Positions 26,542-36,107 are shown, counted from the first letter of the stretch. The stretch: 64,000 nucleotides of DNA from Paenibacillus sp. FSL H8-0332 (GCF_037963835.1 NZ_CP150145.1:7006001-7070000); one strand, 5' to 3'. A program made the numbers and translations. Notes: a model not told the origin generated them from the letters alone.

Positions 26542-27852
26542 ATGGATGCAGAAATGGAGGCCCGGAATTTCTTGAGACCACGGTTGTTAACACGTTCCTT
26601 CTATTATCTATGGACGACCCAGACAGCCGCGAATGCCGCCGATGTCTTGTATATTATGGCGCTGACCGTGCTGGTGCTGGACCGGACCGATTCCCTTGTA
26701 TCGGCGGCGCTGATGCCGCTGATGCGCAGCGCCGCCCAGATGGTGAGCGGCTTCATCGCCCCGCTGCTTATCAACCGGTTCAAGCTGCCCTCACTGCTGC
26801 TGATCTCCCAGACAGGCCAGTTCCTGCTGTTTGTGGTGCTGGCTCTGTACCTGCAGCTTAACGGTGCTGCTGCTTCACTCACCCTGGTCTTTGCCCTGGT
26901 ATTTGTCATGTCCTTCCTGGACGGCTGGACCGTTCCGGCCCGTAATGCGCTGGTGCCGCGGCTCGTAACGCGGGAGGAAGGGCTGCTGCAAGCCAACGGT
27001 CTGATCAGCGTCAGCGATCAGGTCGTGCAGTTTGCGGGCTGGGGACTGAGCGGCCTATTGGTCGCATTCCTTGGGCCCAGCCCGGCGCTGCTGCTGACAG
27101 CGGCCATCTACGGGCTGGCAGCCGCTTTCACGCTTGGCGTCAGAGAGCCAGCAGAAGCAATGGCTCAGATGCAGGGACAGCCGGCAGACTCGGAACCGGA
27201 ACCTTCTTCTTCGAAATGGAAGACCTTGACCGAAGGCTGGCAAGTCATCTGGCGTATGCCCCGCCTGCGGATGCTGACCTTCATGGACATCATCGACATG
27301 CTTGGAGGCTCGGTCTGGGTCGGTGCGTTCACGCTGGCCTTCGTCCAGGTGGCGCTGAAGCAAGGCGAAGAATGGTGGGGCTTCATTAACGCAGCCTATT
27401 TCGCAGGAACGGTCGGCGGCGGGCTGCTGGTCCTGTCGGCAGTGCATCTCATCGGCAACCGTTATCTGGGGGCGATGCTCATCGGTATGGCAGGCTATGG
27501 CCTGCTCACCATGGTGTATGCTCTGACTACCCAGCCGTATATAGCACTGGTCCTTGTCCTGCTGATGGGACCGTTCGCGGAGCTGGCGGTGATTAACCGG
27601 CGCACCCTGATCCAGCGCAGCACCAGCAGGCAGATGCTGCCCAAGGTGCTGTCAGCGCAAGCTTCGCTGCTGCATCTGGTGTTCTGCATCTCGCTGCTTG
27701 TCATGGCGGGACTAGCCGAACGGTTCGGGATCGTGAACCTGTATCTGCTGGCGGCGGTTCTGACATCGCTGGCTTTGGTGGTCGGCTTGCTCGGCCGCCG
27801 GGCATTCCGGGACGAACCTGAGTCATCAGCACCTAGCCGTCCAAGCCTGTAA
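26542..27852 (+). CDS. MFS transporter
   Basis: A 436-residue member of the MFS-3/enterobactin-exporter-like group. About 12 membrane segments, with the conserved early motif LWTTQTAANAADVLYIMALTVLVLDRT and a cytoplasmic loop of about 40 residues (MQGQPADSEPEPSSSKW) between helices 6 and 7. The first ATG has GAGG only two bases upstream, so the exact start is uncertain by a few codons. It follows the previous MFS gene by 87 bases and may be read from the same promoter. Confidence 0.82.
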   Translation: MDAEMEARNFLRPRLLTRSFYYLWTTQTAANAADVLYIMALTVLVLDRTDSLVSAALMPLMRSAAQMVSGFIAPLLINRFKLPSLLLISQTGQFLLFVVLALYLQLNGAAASLTLVFALVFVMSFLDGWTVPARNALVPRLVTREEGLLQANGLISVSDQVVQFAGWGLSGLLVAFLGPSPALLLTAAIYGLAAAFTLGVREPAEAMAQMQGQPADSEPEPSSSKWKTLTEGWQVIWRMPRLRMLTFMDIIDMLGGSVWVGAFTLAFVQVALKQGEEWWGFINAAYFAGTVGGGLLVLSAVHLIGNRYLGAMLIGMAGYGLLTMVYALTTQPYIALVLVLLMGPFAELAVINRRTLIQRSTSRQMLPKVLSAQASLLHLVFCISLLVMAGLAERFGIVNLYLLAAVLTSLALVVGLLGRRAFRDEPESSAPSRPSL

Positions 27853-27920
27853 TTGTATATCTGTCTGGTATGAAATATCATACAATTAGGCACATGGATG
27901 ATTAGAAGGAGAGATTTGGG

Positions 27921-27959
27921 ATGCAGCATAATGGACCTCTGGTAGATGAGCAAGAATGA
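27921..27959 (+). CDS. 12-codon leader ORF coupled to aarF-like gene
   Basis: AAGGAG, 9 bases, then ATG opens MQHNGPLVDEQE and stops at TGA overlapping the ATG of the next gene (ATGA). The downstream gene has no convincing ribosome site of its own, so ribosomes finishing this mini-ORF probably start it. The peptide itself need have no function. Confidence 0.55.
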   Translation: MQHNGPLVDEQE

Positions 27960-29671
27960 GCGAATTCCTGAAATTAATGAAGGACGTACGGTTCCGAAGA
28001 ACCATGCGGATGATTTTCAAGTTCGCCTGGGATTTCTGGTGGCTGGGCAAGCTGAAGTACTTGATGTCACGGCGGCGCTTTGCAGCGAAGCAACGGGCCT
28101 TATACCGCAAGCAAGCGGCTTATTTCACGACAACCGCCATGGATATGGGCGGGCTAATTATCAAGCTTGGGCAGCATGTGAGTGCGCAGGTGGATATGTT
28201 GCCGAAGGAAGTTATCGATGAATTGTCCAAGCTGCAGGATTCTGTAGAATTCGTAGATTTCTCCGAGATCCAGCAGAAGGTAGAGCGTGAACTCGGAGCA
28301 TCTATAAGCGAGAAGTTTGCTGAGTTCAGCGCGACTCCTATTGCAGCAGCTTCCTTCGGACAGGTCCACCGGGCCACCTTGCGGACAGGTGAGCAAGTCG
28401 CCGTGAAGGTGATGCGTCCCGGGGTCGAAGATATTATCGCGATTGACTGGAAGTCCATCCAGGTCGCCATTTCGTTATTGAAACGCCAGAAAATGATTAC
28501 AGACTTCATGGACCTTGATGCCGTGTATGATGAGTTTCATGACACCATTATGGAGGAGCTCGACTATCAGCAAGAAGGGCGTAATGCCGAAGAATTCAAG
28601 CAGCAGTTAGCCCACCGGAAGGATGTCGTGATTCCACACATTCATTGGTCCTGTACTACATCGCAGGTGCTGACCATGGAGTTTATGGAGGGTGTCAAAA
28701 TCAATGATTCCGCCACGCTTGAGGCCTGGGGTGTTGACCGGACCCAACTGGCGACGTCGCTGATCGAAATGTTCGTGGAACAGATTCTATTGAACGGGCT
28801 GTTTCACGCCGACCCGCACCCGGGCAATGTTCTCGTGCAGCCTGACGGCACCATTGCCTTAATCGATTTTGGAATGGTCGGGCGGATTCCCGGGGATATG
28901 AAGACCCAGATGGTCGCCCTTCTGCTGGCCGTATATCTGAAAGACGCCCACGGCGCCATCGATGCCCTGAACCGCTTGAGATTTTTAAGACGCAATGTAG
29001 ATCTGGAGGTCTTCTCCAGGAATCTTACGTTATTATTCGAACAAATCAACGGGGATACGTTCGACCTGAGTTTTGTGACGTCAGGCGACAATGTGGAGGA
29101 ATTACGCAATTTCCTCTACTCCCAGCCTTTTCAGTTACCTGCCAATACCACATTCCTGGGCAAAGCCATAGGCACCGTGTACGGCCTCTGTACCGGACTG
29201 GACCCTGAGCTTGATCTGGTCGGGACGGTTAAGCCTTATGTGGAACAGGTGGTGCGGAGGGATCTGCGGGGAAGTGTCATCTCCAAAGTTGTAGCGGATG
29301 GCAAGGATATGCTCAAAGACATCCTTCCGACGACCAAGAAGTTCATGTCTGCAATCGATAAAATGGATAGCGGAGGCTTAAGGGTCAAGCTGGCGAGTTC
29401 CCTCGAGCAAAAATTAATCGAGACGCAGAATAAAAATACACAGCGGTTGATTGCCACCATCATTGGCGCAGTATTACTTCTGGCCGGGGTCAACCTGTGG
29501 AATGAAGTGAATCCCATCGTCTCTTATGTACTCGGCACTCTGGGGCTGCTCATTATGCTGAGCCAGCTTAGGGCGAGAGGAGGCCGCCGGGATGAAAGAC
29601 ATGCCAGACAAATAAACACTATGCGTGAACGCAGCCGCTTGGAGAAGCCGAAATCTAACTCGAATAGATAA
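27956..29671 (+). CDS. ABC1/AarF (UbiB) family atypical kinase
   Basis: A 571-residue UbiB-family protein. KxGQ motif in GLIIKLGQHVSAQVDMLP, Ala-rich nucleotide loop PIAAASFGQVHRA, VKVMRPGV with the ATP-binding Lys, catalytic FHADPHPGNVLV and metal site ALIDFGMVGRIP. Two C-terminal membrane helices (LIATIIGAVLLLAGVNLW, SYVLGTLGLLIMLSQL) anchor it. In other bacteria the family supports quinone or isoprenoid lipid metabolism; in Gram-positive members the role is not settled. Its start overlaps a leader ORF. Confidence 0.9.
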   Translation: MSEFLKLMKDVRFRRTMRMIFKFAWDFWWLGKLKYLMSRRRFAAKQRALYRKQAAYFTTTAMDMGGLIIKLGQHVSAQVDMLPKEVIDELSKLQDSVEFVDFSEIQQKVERELGASISEKFAEFSATPIAAASFGQVHRATLRTGEQVAVKVMRPGVEDIIAIDWKSIQVAISLLKRQKMITDFMDLDAVYDEFHDTIMEELDYQQEGRNAEEFKQQLAHRKDVVIPHIHWSCTTSQVLTMEFMEGVKINDSATLEAWGVDRTQLATSLIEMFVEQILLNGLFHADPHPGNVLVQPDGTIALIDFGMVGRIPGDMKTQMVALLLAVYLKDAHGAIDALNRLRFLRRNVDLEVFSRNLTLLFEQINGDTFDLSFVTSGDNVEELRNFLYSQPFQLPANTTFLGKAIGTVYGLCTGLDPELDLVGTVKPYVEQVVRRDLRGSVISKVVADGKDMLKDILPTTKKFMSAIDKMDSGGLRVKLASSLEQKLIETQNKNTQRLIATIIGAVLLLAGVNLWNEVNPIVSYVLGTLGLLIMLSQLRARGGRRDERHARQINTMRERSRLEKPKSNSNR

Positions 29672-29692
29672 CAATGCGCACTTTACTTATGC

Positions 29693-29735
29693 TATAGAAC
29701 AACGCACAAGCCCATGGCTTGTGCGTTGTTCTATA
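29693..29735. terminator. Strong terminator after aarF-like gene
   Basis: A 20-base-pair uninterrupted stem around CAT (arms end AACGCACAAGCC / GGCTTGTGCGTT). It lies 22 bases past the stop and is followed by an AT-rich tail. Confidence 0.85.
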
Positions 29736-29853
29736 ATTATGGAGCGAACCCAACCATTTCCCGGTGGCGAATCCCACGGTTTTGCTTCCAATTCCTGAGC
29801 AATACGCTGGCCTAGACGCTGAGTAACTCCAAGTCATACAGAAAAGGTAAGGT

Positions 29854-30615
29854 TTAAGAGCTTTTTTTAACCATTAGGTCCAGCTTATTAACATAAGGGG
29901 TGAGCGCCTCCAATAACTTCTCTTGATCCTGTATTTCTTCTGCCGACAGCCGATCCATATGAACACTTCCGTCTGGATCAGTTACCTTGGCATCATAGCT
30001 TTTCAACTGATTTATTATGGGTTCAAGCTCCCTATACTCCTGTTCAGTAAGCCTCTGTTCAGCCTTCTCAAGCAAGCTATCCCAGAAAGCGCCACGATCT
30101 GCGCCAGATACCTTTGCCTGGGATTTATCCGTTTCGTTCATTTTCTTAAAATACGGTTCAAGCTCCACCAGTAATTTCTTGTAAGCCTTCTGTTCATCTG
30201 CATCAAGCTGTTCTATGTGAAAAGCTCCCTGGGAATCTGCCGCCAACTGATTGTACTCGCCTAATTCCTTCAATAAGGACATAACCGTGGCAGCTTCTTC
30301 CTCGCTAAAATTATGCTTCAACCTCTGCAGCTTGGCCTCTAACTCCTCATATTTCTGCGGGGTTAGGCCAATCACAGCCGCTGCTTCTTTCGAACCATAC
30401 ATACTATCCGCCAGATAATGATATCCGGCAAACGCTCCAGTAGGAATTAATAAAGTAGCTGCCAAAACGCCTGCTACGATCCACTTCTTTTTCATTCGTC
30501 TTCCCCCTTGTCCGGTTACGGTCTGATTTAGTATTCTCTCCTTCAGTTCCGGTGGGGCATTTAAATTTCCGGCCTCTTCCTGCAGAACTGTTCGCAGCTT
30601 TTCATTGAAATTCAT
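29854..30615 (-). CDS. Anti-sigma factor-like membrane protein (DUF3600-like)
   Basis: A 253-residue protein: about 40 cytoplasmic residues, one membrane helix (WIVAGVLAATLLIPTGAFAGY) and a long external helical domain. The outside part contains two related ~45-residue units (GAFHIEQLDADEQKAYKKLL and GSVHMDRLSAEEIQDQEKLL), suggesting an internal duplication. The layout matches DUF3600-type anti-sigma factors that bind the ECF sigma with the cytoplasmic tail. It overlaps the sigma gene by 14 bases. Confidence 0.75.
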   Translation of the reverse strand: MNFNEKLRTVLQEEAGNLNAPPELKERILNQTVTGQGGRRMKKKWIVAGVLAATLLIPTGAFAGYHYLADSMYGSKEAAAVIGLTPQKYEELEAKLQRLKHNFSEEEAATVMSLLKELGEYNQLAADSQGAFHIEQLDADEQKAYKKLLVELEPYFKKMNETDKSQAKVSGADRGAFWDSLLEKAEQRLTEQEYRELEPIINQLKSYDAKVTDPDGSVHMDRLSAEEIQDQEKLLEALTPYVNKLDLMVKKSS

Positions 30616-31189
30616 GCAGATCCTCCACCTTTCCCTTTAAAAGAGTCTGATTCTCTGGCTTCTGACGAAGCTTGCGCAGTGCAGCATGAATACGGGATTT
30701 CACGGTACCCAGAGGGATCTCAAGGATCGCGGCACTTTCTTCCTGTGATAATTCATTTAAATAATGCAGAATAATCACCTGCTTCAGCTTATATGGAAGA
30801 CTTTCTACGCTTGTAAGCAAGGAATGGTTAGAGATCTTGTCGACAACCTTACTTGTGAATTCAGGCTCCACCACCAAATTGACCTGCTCTGCCTTCTTAA
30901 GAATTCGGAGATGCGTCCATCTCTTTCTCCGGTAGGCATGAATTTGTCGCACTGCTATTCCCATAAGCCAGGGTCTAAAGGGACGACTGATGTCAAAGTG
31001 TTCAAGAGATCTGCGCATTTGAATATAAATCTCCTGAACGATATCGTCCACCTCAGATGTTTCGCGAACGAGGAAATGAACGGTTTGATATACATCCCTG
31101 ATCGTAGCTTCATATAGCTCACTAAATGCTTCACGACTGCCGGCTAGCGTAAGCGTAATGAGCTGAGAATATTCTTTTGGATGCTCCAT
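30602..31189 (-). CDS. ECF RNA polymerase sigma factor
   Basis: A 195-residue sigma-70 family protein with region 2 (FSELYEATIRDVYQTVHFLV, DDIVQEIYIQMRRSLEHFD, FRPWLMGIAVRQIHAYRRKR) and region 4 (LPYKLKQVIILHYLNELSQEESAAILEIPLGTVKSRIHAALRKL). GGGAGGGGTGA precedes the ATG. With the overlapping anti-sigma gene it forms an envelope-stress pair. No clear self-promoter of the ECF type was found upstream, so autoregulation is not shown. Confidence 0.92.
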   Translation of the reverse strand: MEHPKEYSQLITLTLAGSREAFSELYEATIRDVYQTVHFLVRETSEVDDIVQEIYIQMRRSLEHFDISRPFRPWLMGIAVRQIHAYRRKRWTHLRILKKAEQVNLVVEPEFTSKVVDKISNHSLLTSVESLPYKLKQVIILHYLNELSQEESAAILEIPLGTVKSRIHAALRKLRQKPENQTLLKGKVEDLHEFQ

Positions 31190-31270
31190 TCATCACCCCT
31201 CCCTTCGGTCTTACACTATATATTGGGGAATAAAGAATATTTCGTTCGATTTTTCTTCGGAAAAATACGG

Positions 31271-31313
31271 AATAAACCGATCAAAGTCCACTAAGGATTT
31301 TGATCGGTTTATT
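31271..31313. terminator. Terminator after racemase-like gene
   Basis: The arms AATAAACCGATCAAA and TTGATCGGTTTATT form a 14-pair stem beyond the racemase-like stop, with TATTTTT further on the minus strand. Confidence 0.75.
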
Positions 31314-31341
31314 GTTGTCTGCCTAACATTCACATTCCCCG

Positions 31342-32004
31342 TTAGTTGAGCAACAAGCTCTCGAAATGTATTATCAGTGAATCCAACGGATTCCCGATTT
31401 TCACATTTAATTCTTGCTCAACTTTAACGGCTGATTCCACCATAGATAATTGTGCAACAGAAATTTTCTTGTTTTTTTCTGATGCGAGTATCCCCTTTAT
31501 GTACTTTGATAATTCTTCAACATATTGCTCATTTTTACCTTGCATGATTAGCTCAAATGTATTCTCTATGACACGTGCCTCAATATGAATTGGCTTATCC
31601 TGTATAGAAGCAAATTCATTAAGCCTTCTCATTGTCCCTTCGACGGTTGCTGGATTAGTGAATAATAGAACCTGTGGTTCTGTAATACTGCAGACCGAAC
31701 TAAAGAAAGGCTCATCAATTTTTATTATAGGAATAGATGTATGAAGCCGGTCTTCTTCAAGAAGAGCAATATAATTAGTGCATGTGATAAGAATAGCCTC
31801 AACATTTGCTTGTGCTATCCATTCTATTTGTTCGATGACTTTATTTTTGGCTTGTCCTTCATCGAAATTGTTATCTGATGTAATTCTACTCATCAAACCA
31901 GGATCCACAAAATGAACCAATTCCAACTCATCAGAGGTAAGAGCGTTTTGAATATACTGGATATTTGAATAGTGGGCGTGTAAACAAGCAATCTTTTTCT
32001 TCAT
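31342..32004 (-). CDS. Asp/Glu/hydantoin racemase-like protein
   Basis: A 220-residue protein. ILITCTNYIALL carries the first active-site Cys of the superfamily. The second half has VAQLSMVESA where many members have a second Cys, so a two-base racemase mechanism is doubtful. Some lyases and isomerases of this superfamily share that pattern. It is AT-rich compared with its neighbours, a possible sign of transfer. AAGGAGAT precedes the ATG. It lies after the methyltransferase-ALDH fusion gene in the same direction, about 125 bases on. Confidence 0.65.
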   Translation of the reverse strand: MKKKIACLHAHYSNIQYIQNALTSDELELVHFVDPGLMSRITSDNNFDEGQAKNKVIEQIEWIAQANVEAILITCTNYIALLEEDRLHTSIPIIKIDEPFFSSVCSITEPQVLLFTNPATVEGTMRRLNEFASIQDKPIHIEARVIENTFELIMQGKNEQYVEELSKYIKGILASEKNKKISVAQLSMVESAVKVEQELNVKIGNPLDSLIIHFESLLLN

Positions 32005-32129
32005 GATTTTATCTCCTTAAACCCGTACTTTGAGCAGTCCCGCTCCTTAATGATATCATGTTTCTCCAAAAAACTGCCCGTTTTCGATACCCTCTCATTC
32101 CAATGGCTTCCAGCTTTATTTCCACCGGT

Positions 32130-34691
32130 TTACTCTGGGATATAAGGAAGATCCAGTGTCTTCGGAACGTTGATCACATGCTGCTCTGTATAAGTGCGGA
32201 TGCCCTCTGCGCCGTATTCACGGCCGATACCGGACTGCTTGAAGCCGCCGAACGGGAACCGGACATCGAGCCCCTGCACAGCAGCCGTGTTGATCATGGT
32301 CGTTCCCGCTTCGAGCTGACGTGCGACCAAGATGGCCTCCTCTTCTTGCCCCCACACCGAGCTCGTCAATCCATAGATGCTCTCATTGTGCAGATGAATC
32401 ACCTGCTCCACATCGTCAAAGGGCAGAATCGGAACGGTAGGACCGAACTGCTCCTCCACCACAATAGGATCATGGTAATCGCAGTCCAGAACAAGCGTAG
32501 GCTGCAGGTAATACCCTTGTTCAAACCGCTGCTGATCCAGAATTTGGCCGAGAGGAATGACCTTAGCCCCACGCTGGCGCGCATCTTCAATCAGACCCTG
32601 CACGTAATTCTTCTGCTTCAGGTTATTCACCGGACCTACTGTCGTATTGGCATCAAAGGGATCACCGATGCGAATCCAGCGGTTAGCCGCCTCGATATAT
32701 TTTTCAACAAAAGCATCATAGATAGAACGGTGTACGTATACACGCTTGGCAATCATACAAATCTGGCCTGTCGTCAGGAAGTTAGAAATAACAATCCGGC
32801 GCATCGCCCGCTCATCTTGAACATCAAAGCTATCCAGGAAGATCGCCGCATCATTACCGCCCAGCTCCAGCGTCATATCCTTAATCGTATCCGAAGCTGC
32901 TTTGATGATGTGCTTGGCAGTTGCGGTTCCGCCTGTGAAGGCGATTTTGGCGACAAGAGGATTACTAGTCAGTTCAACACCCACATCGGCATCCCCATGA
33001 ACGACATTGATGACACCCGCCGGGAACTCACCTGCGATCAGCTCTGCCACCTTCGCCGCCGCCAGTGGCGCAAATGGACTCGGTTTGAGCACAATCGTAT
33101 TGCCTGCAAGTAAGGCAGGAGCGATTTTAATCGTAGATAACGCAATCGGATAGTTCCATGGACTGATCGCTGCCACCACACCCATTGGATCATAGGACAG
33201 GATGGTTTTACCATGGTCATGCTCCTGAACCTCTTCCTGTAGAACGGATGCAGCTTCATTACAAGCGAACTCCATCCACATTAACGAGACATAAATCTCA
33301 CCATGGGCATCATATAGGGGCTTGCCATGCTCTCTGGACAGCAGATGGACAATTTCATTCTCCGCTGCTCTAATCTTCTCTATTGCCTTACGCATCCGGG
33401 TAATACGTTCATCAATCGAGGTCTTCTTCCATATATTAAAAGCTTCTGCCGCCGCTTCAATCGCTTCCACCGCTTGTTCCTTCGTAGTGACAGGGAAATA
33501 GCCTACGATTTCCGCCGGGCCCGCCGGATTCTCTTTGGCTGACTGCGAACGGGAGGGTACATGGTGACCATTAATGAAGGCCTCCACAATAACGGTCTCT
33601 TGGTCTGCCTTCCACACTTCTTCGGCAATTTCCTTCACATAACGAAGCTTACGCCACTGTTGTTCTTCCGTTAGAATATTGCCTTCCTCTGTAGAGGAGA
33701 ACCCGCATTGCGGGCTCAAGCACAGCTGCTCAAGGGGCACATAGGTTGCTGCTTCGGCAATCCGGGTTTTAATATACTCTTTATCTTCTAGTTCGCCTGT
33801 TTTGGATGTGAGCAGACCCAGCACGATTTTCAAATCCGGCCGGTTCACATATTTCAAAGGCTCGAAGCTGCCTGAACGCTCATCGTCAAATTCCAGGAAT
33901 AAGCCATCTACGTCTAAGCCTCCAAATATGACCTCAGAAGCGTAATCATAACCGCCGCTTGAGAAGTAGTTGGATTTATAGTTCCCCCGGCAAATGTGCA
34001 TAGTCACAACTAAGTCTGCCGGTTTATGAGCCAAGGTTTCGTTAATCATGCGCTGCATGATCTTGAGCTCTTCCGCCGGTTCCAGACCCTTTGCCCGCAA
34101 CTTATCGTGACCCGCTTCTGAGAAAAGGTCTGCCCATGCTGTATCATCCAGTTGCAGGTACCGGCATCCGGCATCATAGAACGCTTGAATGGCTTTTTGG
34201 TACGCCGCAATCGTATCCTGAAGGAATTGCTCCCGGTCGTTATAACTATTGGCCCCAGGCTCCAGCCGGTAGATCAGCATGTTGGGACTTGGAATGGTTT
34301 GCTTCGCTACGGCGTCACCTGCATGCTTTAGCAAAAACTCAAAATGCCCGATAAAGGGATGGCTGGAGAAGTCTACTTTACCCACCACACGAATGCCACC
34401 CTTACGGGTCTGCATATTATGGAACTTGGGCCCGTCGATCTCCTCATACAGCTCTACGCCGTCTAGGCCGCCCAGAAAGTCAAAATGCCACCAGCTTCTG
34501 CGGAATTCCCCATCCGTTACTGCGAATACGCCATTCTCCTTCTGCTGCTCAATAATCCGGATAATCTCTTGATCTTCCACCGCTCTTAATGCTTCATATG
34601 TGATGTTGCCAGCTTTATATTGTTCACGCGTCTGGCTTAAGTTCGCAGGACGCAGGAAGCTGCCTACATGATCATTGCGAAAGGGTATCAT
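32130..34691 (-). CDS. Fusion of MetE-like (YxjG-type) methyltransferase and aldehyde dehydrogenase
   Basis: One uninterrupted 853-residue frame with AAGGAGATG before its ATG. Residues 1-360 are a full cobalamin-independent methionine-synthase C-domain homologue of the B. subtilis YxjG/YxjH kind: start FRNDHVGSFLRP, DGEFRRSWWHFDFLGG, LQLDDTAWADL, and zinc ligands His232/Cys234 (MHICRGN) and Cys329 (SPQCGF). Residues about 370-853 are a full aldehyde dehydrogenase: PWNYP (Asn513), LKPSP (Lys536), ELGGND (Glu609) and TTGQIC (Cys645), so both catalytic sets are intact. The linker is only about 10 residues. Each part alone would be normal length. Such a fusion is unfamiliar to me. The joint reaction is unknown. 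Confidence 0.85.
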   Translation of the reverse strand: MIPFRNDHVGSFLRPANLSQTREQYKAGNITYEALRAVEDQEIIRIIEQQKENGVFAVTDGEFRRSWWHFDFLGGLDGVELYEEIDGPKFHNMQTRKGGIRVVGKVDFSSHPFIGHFEFLLKHAGDAVAKQTIPSPNMLIYRLEPGANSYNDREQFLQDTIAAYQKAIQAFYDAGCRYLQLDDTAWADLFSEAGHDKLRAKGLEPAEELKIMQRMINETLAHKPADLVVTMHICRGNYKSNYFSSGGYDYASEVIFGGLDVDGLFLEFDDERSGSFEPLKYVNRPDLKIVLGLLTSKTGELEDKEYIKTRIAEAATYVPLEQLCLSPQCGFSSTEEGNILTEEQQWRKLRYVKEIAEEVWKADQETVIVEAFINGHHVPSRSQSAKENPAGPAEIVGYFPVTTKEQAVEAIEAAAEAFNIWKKTSIDERITRMRKAIEKIRAAENEIVHLLSREHGKPLYDAHGEIYVSLMWMEFACNEAASVLQEEVQEHDHGKTILSYDPMGVVAAISPWNYPIALSTIKIAPALLAGNTIVLKPSPFAPLAAAKVAELIAGEFPAGVINVVHGDADVGVELTSNPLVAKIAFTGGTATAKHIIKAASDTIKDMTLELGGNDAAIFLDSFDVQDERAMRRIVISNFLTTGQICMIAKRVYVHRSIYDAFVEKYIEAANRWIRIGDPFDANTTVGPVNNLKQKNYVQGLIEDARQRGAKVIPLGQILDQQRFEQGYYLQPTLVLDCDYHDPIVVEEQFGPTVPILPFDDVEQVIHLHNESIYGLTSSVWGQEEEAILVARQLEAGTTMINTAAVQGLDVRFPFGGFKQSGIGREYGAEGIRTYTEQHVINVPKTLDLPYIPE

Positions 34692-34775
34692 CGCTACATC
34701 TCCTTACAACTTTTTAGTGTACTGAGTATAGCATGAGGGCAAGAAATGCAGGTTATATGTAAAAAGCATGATTGG

Positions 34776-36107
34776 TCATAGCTTTTCGCGATAACTGAAG
34801 CGTTGCTTGGGTAAATGCAGAATAACGTTAAATTGATCGCCGTGAATCTCAACTTTGATCTCCCCGCCATGCAGCTCAACGATGCTTTTTACAATGGCCA
34901 GTCCTAGTCCGGAGCCCTCCGTCTGGCGGGATACATCCGCTCTTTTGAAGCGTTCGAATAGCTCTTCCGCAGCAAAATCAATCTCATACGCAGAGGTGTT
35001 TTGAATTTTGAATACTACCTGATCTTCCGTTTCGTCCAAATAAATATAGATTCTGGTTCCTGGAAGCGAATACTTCTGCGCGTTGCCAATTAAATTCTCG
35101 AATATACGCCACATTTTATTGCCGTCCAAATACGCATGAATGGGGAAGTTCGCGATTCTCTCCCGGATCACGAGCGACGCTTGTCCCATATTGGTATTGG
35201 ACTCAGCAATCGACTGCGTCAACAAGGTTGCCACATCGACGTACGCTATATCCAGCTCTACGGTGCCGCTGGCCATCTTTGAAACTTCGAACAGGTCTTC
35301 AATCAACAGCTTCAGCCGCAGCGCCTTGCGGTCCAGGGTGTCAATATAGGATCGGGCGGTCTCCGTAGGATACGCTTCTTTTTTTAATAAATCGACAAAG
35401 TTGATAATGGAAGTAAGGGGGGTCTTCAAATCATGCGATACGTTGGTAATCAGCTCTGTTTTTAACCGTTCGCTCTTCATTTGATTCTCCAGCGCGCTTT
35501 GATACCCTACTTTCATATTGTTAATGTAATCAGCAAGCTGGGATAGAGCATCCTTGCCGGTATCCTGAATCGCATTCTGAATATTCCCTTCGGAAATTTC
35601 TTTGCTGCCGTTGAGAATGGCGACGAAACGTCTGAGCTTGACAAGGATATATGGAACCACGACCAGTACATAGAGCAGTTCATACAGTATGAACCAGCTC
35701 AGTTGGTAACTGCTGTAATAGGTGGCAGCTAACCAAGCACAAATGCCGGCTATCGCAGTTAATAAAAACAAGATCATAAGGACAAGTGTTATTCTCCAGT
35801 TTTGCAGACTGTTTCTGATACCGGTTCTCCACATATGGAAGTAATCTATCAGCACACTGCCGTGCCATAAGGAGCGCTCATTCGGAGGCGCATTGAAATA
35901 AAGAAATAATCTGCCTGACAAGATGCCGAGGATAATAACGGCAAGCAGTTTCTGGACGAAGCTCAGAATTGAAAAATCCAGATTCAGCCCAAACGCGTAT
36001 GAGTACTCTATCACCGCAAAGCTCCATAAGATAACGGCGACAATGAAGACAATAAGGTCAACCAGGAAACGCCGGTCTACTTTACTTTTTCTCAATTTTG
36101 TATCCAA
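34776..36107 (-). CDS. Sensor histidine kinase, VanS-like
   Basis: A protein of about 443 residues with four membrane helices in the first ~180 residues, a HAMP-like linker, the phosphoacceptor box ELITNVSHDLKTPLTSIINFVDLL, and the ATPase motifs (NLIGNAQKYSLPGTRIYIYLD, ERFKRADVSRQTEGSGLGLAIVKSIVELHGGEI). It overlaps the response regulator gene by 26 bases, and its start (TTG at 36107 or 36095) is uncertain. Together they form a VanRS-like two-component system. Confidence 0.9.
   Translation of the reverse strand: MDTKLRKSKVDRRFLVDLIVFIVAVILWSFAVIEYSYAFGLNLDFSILSFVQKLLAVIILGILSGRLFLYFNAPPNERSLWHGSVLIDYFHMWRTGIRNSLQNWRITLVLMILFLLTAIAGICAWLAATYYSSYQLSWFILYELLYVLVVVPYILVKLRRFVAILNGSKEISEGNIQNAIQDTGKDALSQLADYINNMKVGYQSALENQMKSERLKTELITNVSHDLKTPLTSIINFVDLLKKEAYPTETARSYIDTLDRKALRLKLLIEDLFEVSKMASGTVELDIAYVDVATLLTQSIAESNTNMGQASLVIRERIANFPIHAYLDGNKMWRIFENLIGNAQKYSLPGTRIYIYLDETEDQVVFKIQNTSAYEIDFAAEELFERFKRADVSRQTEGSGLGLAIVKSIVELHGGEIKVEIHGDQFNVILHLPKQRFSYREKL

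Noticed and set aside
31190..31270. ECF-type self-promoter before the sigma factor gene
   Set aside because: Sequences such as CGAACG are present but without the paired AAC...CGT spacing expected for ECF promoters.
32058..33113. 351-codon plus-strand ORF opposite the aldehyde dehydrogenase domain
   Set aside because: It lies antisense to a conserved enzyme, has no family motif and is a by-product of codon bias on the other strand.
34692..34775. SAM or cobalamin riboswitch before the MetE-like fusion gene
   Set aside because: The 84-base spacer is too short and contains none of the conserved S-box, T-box or cobalamin-box stems.
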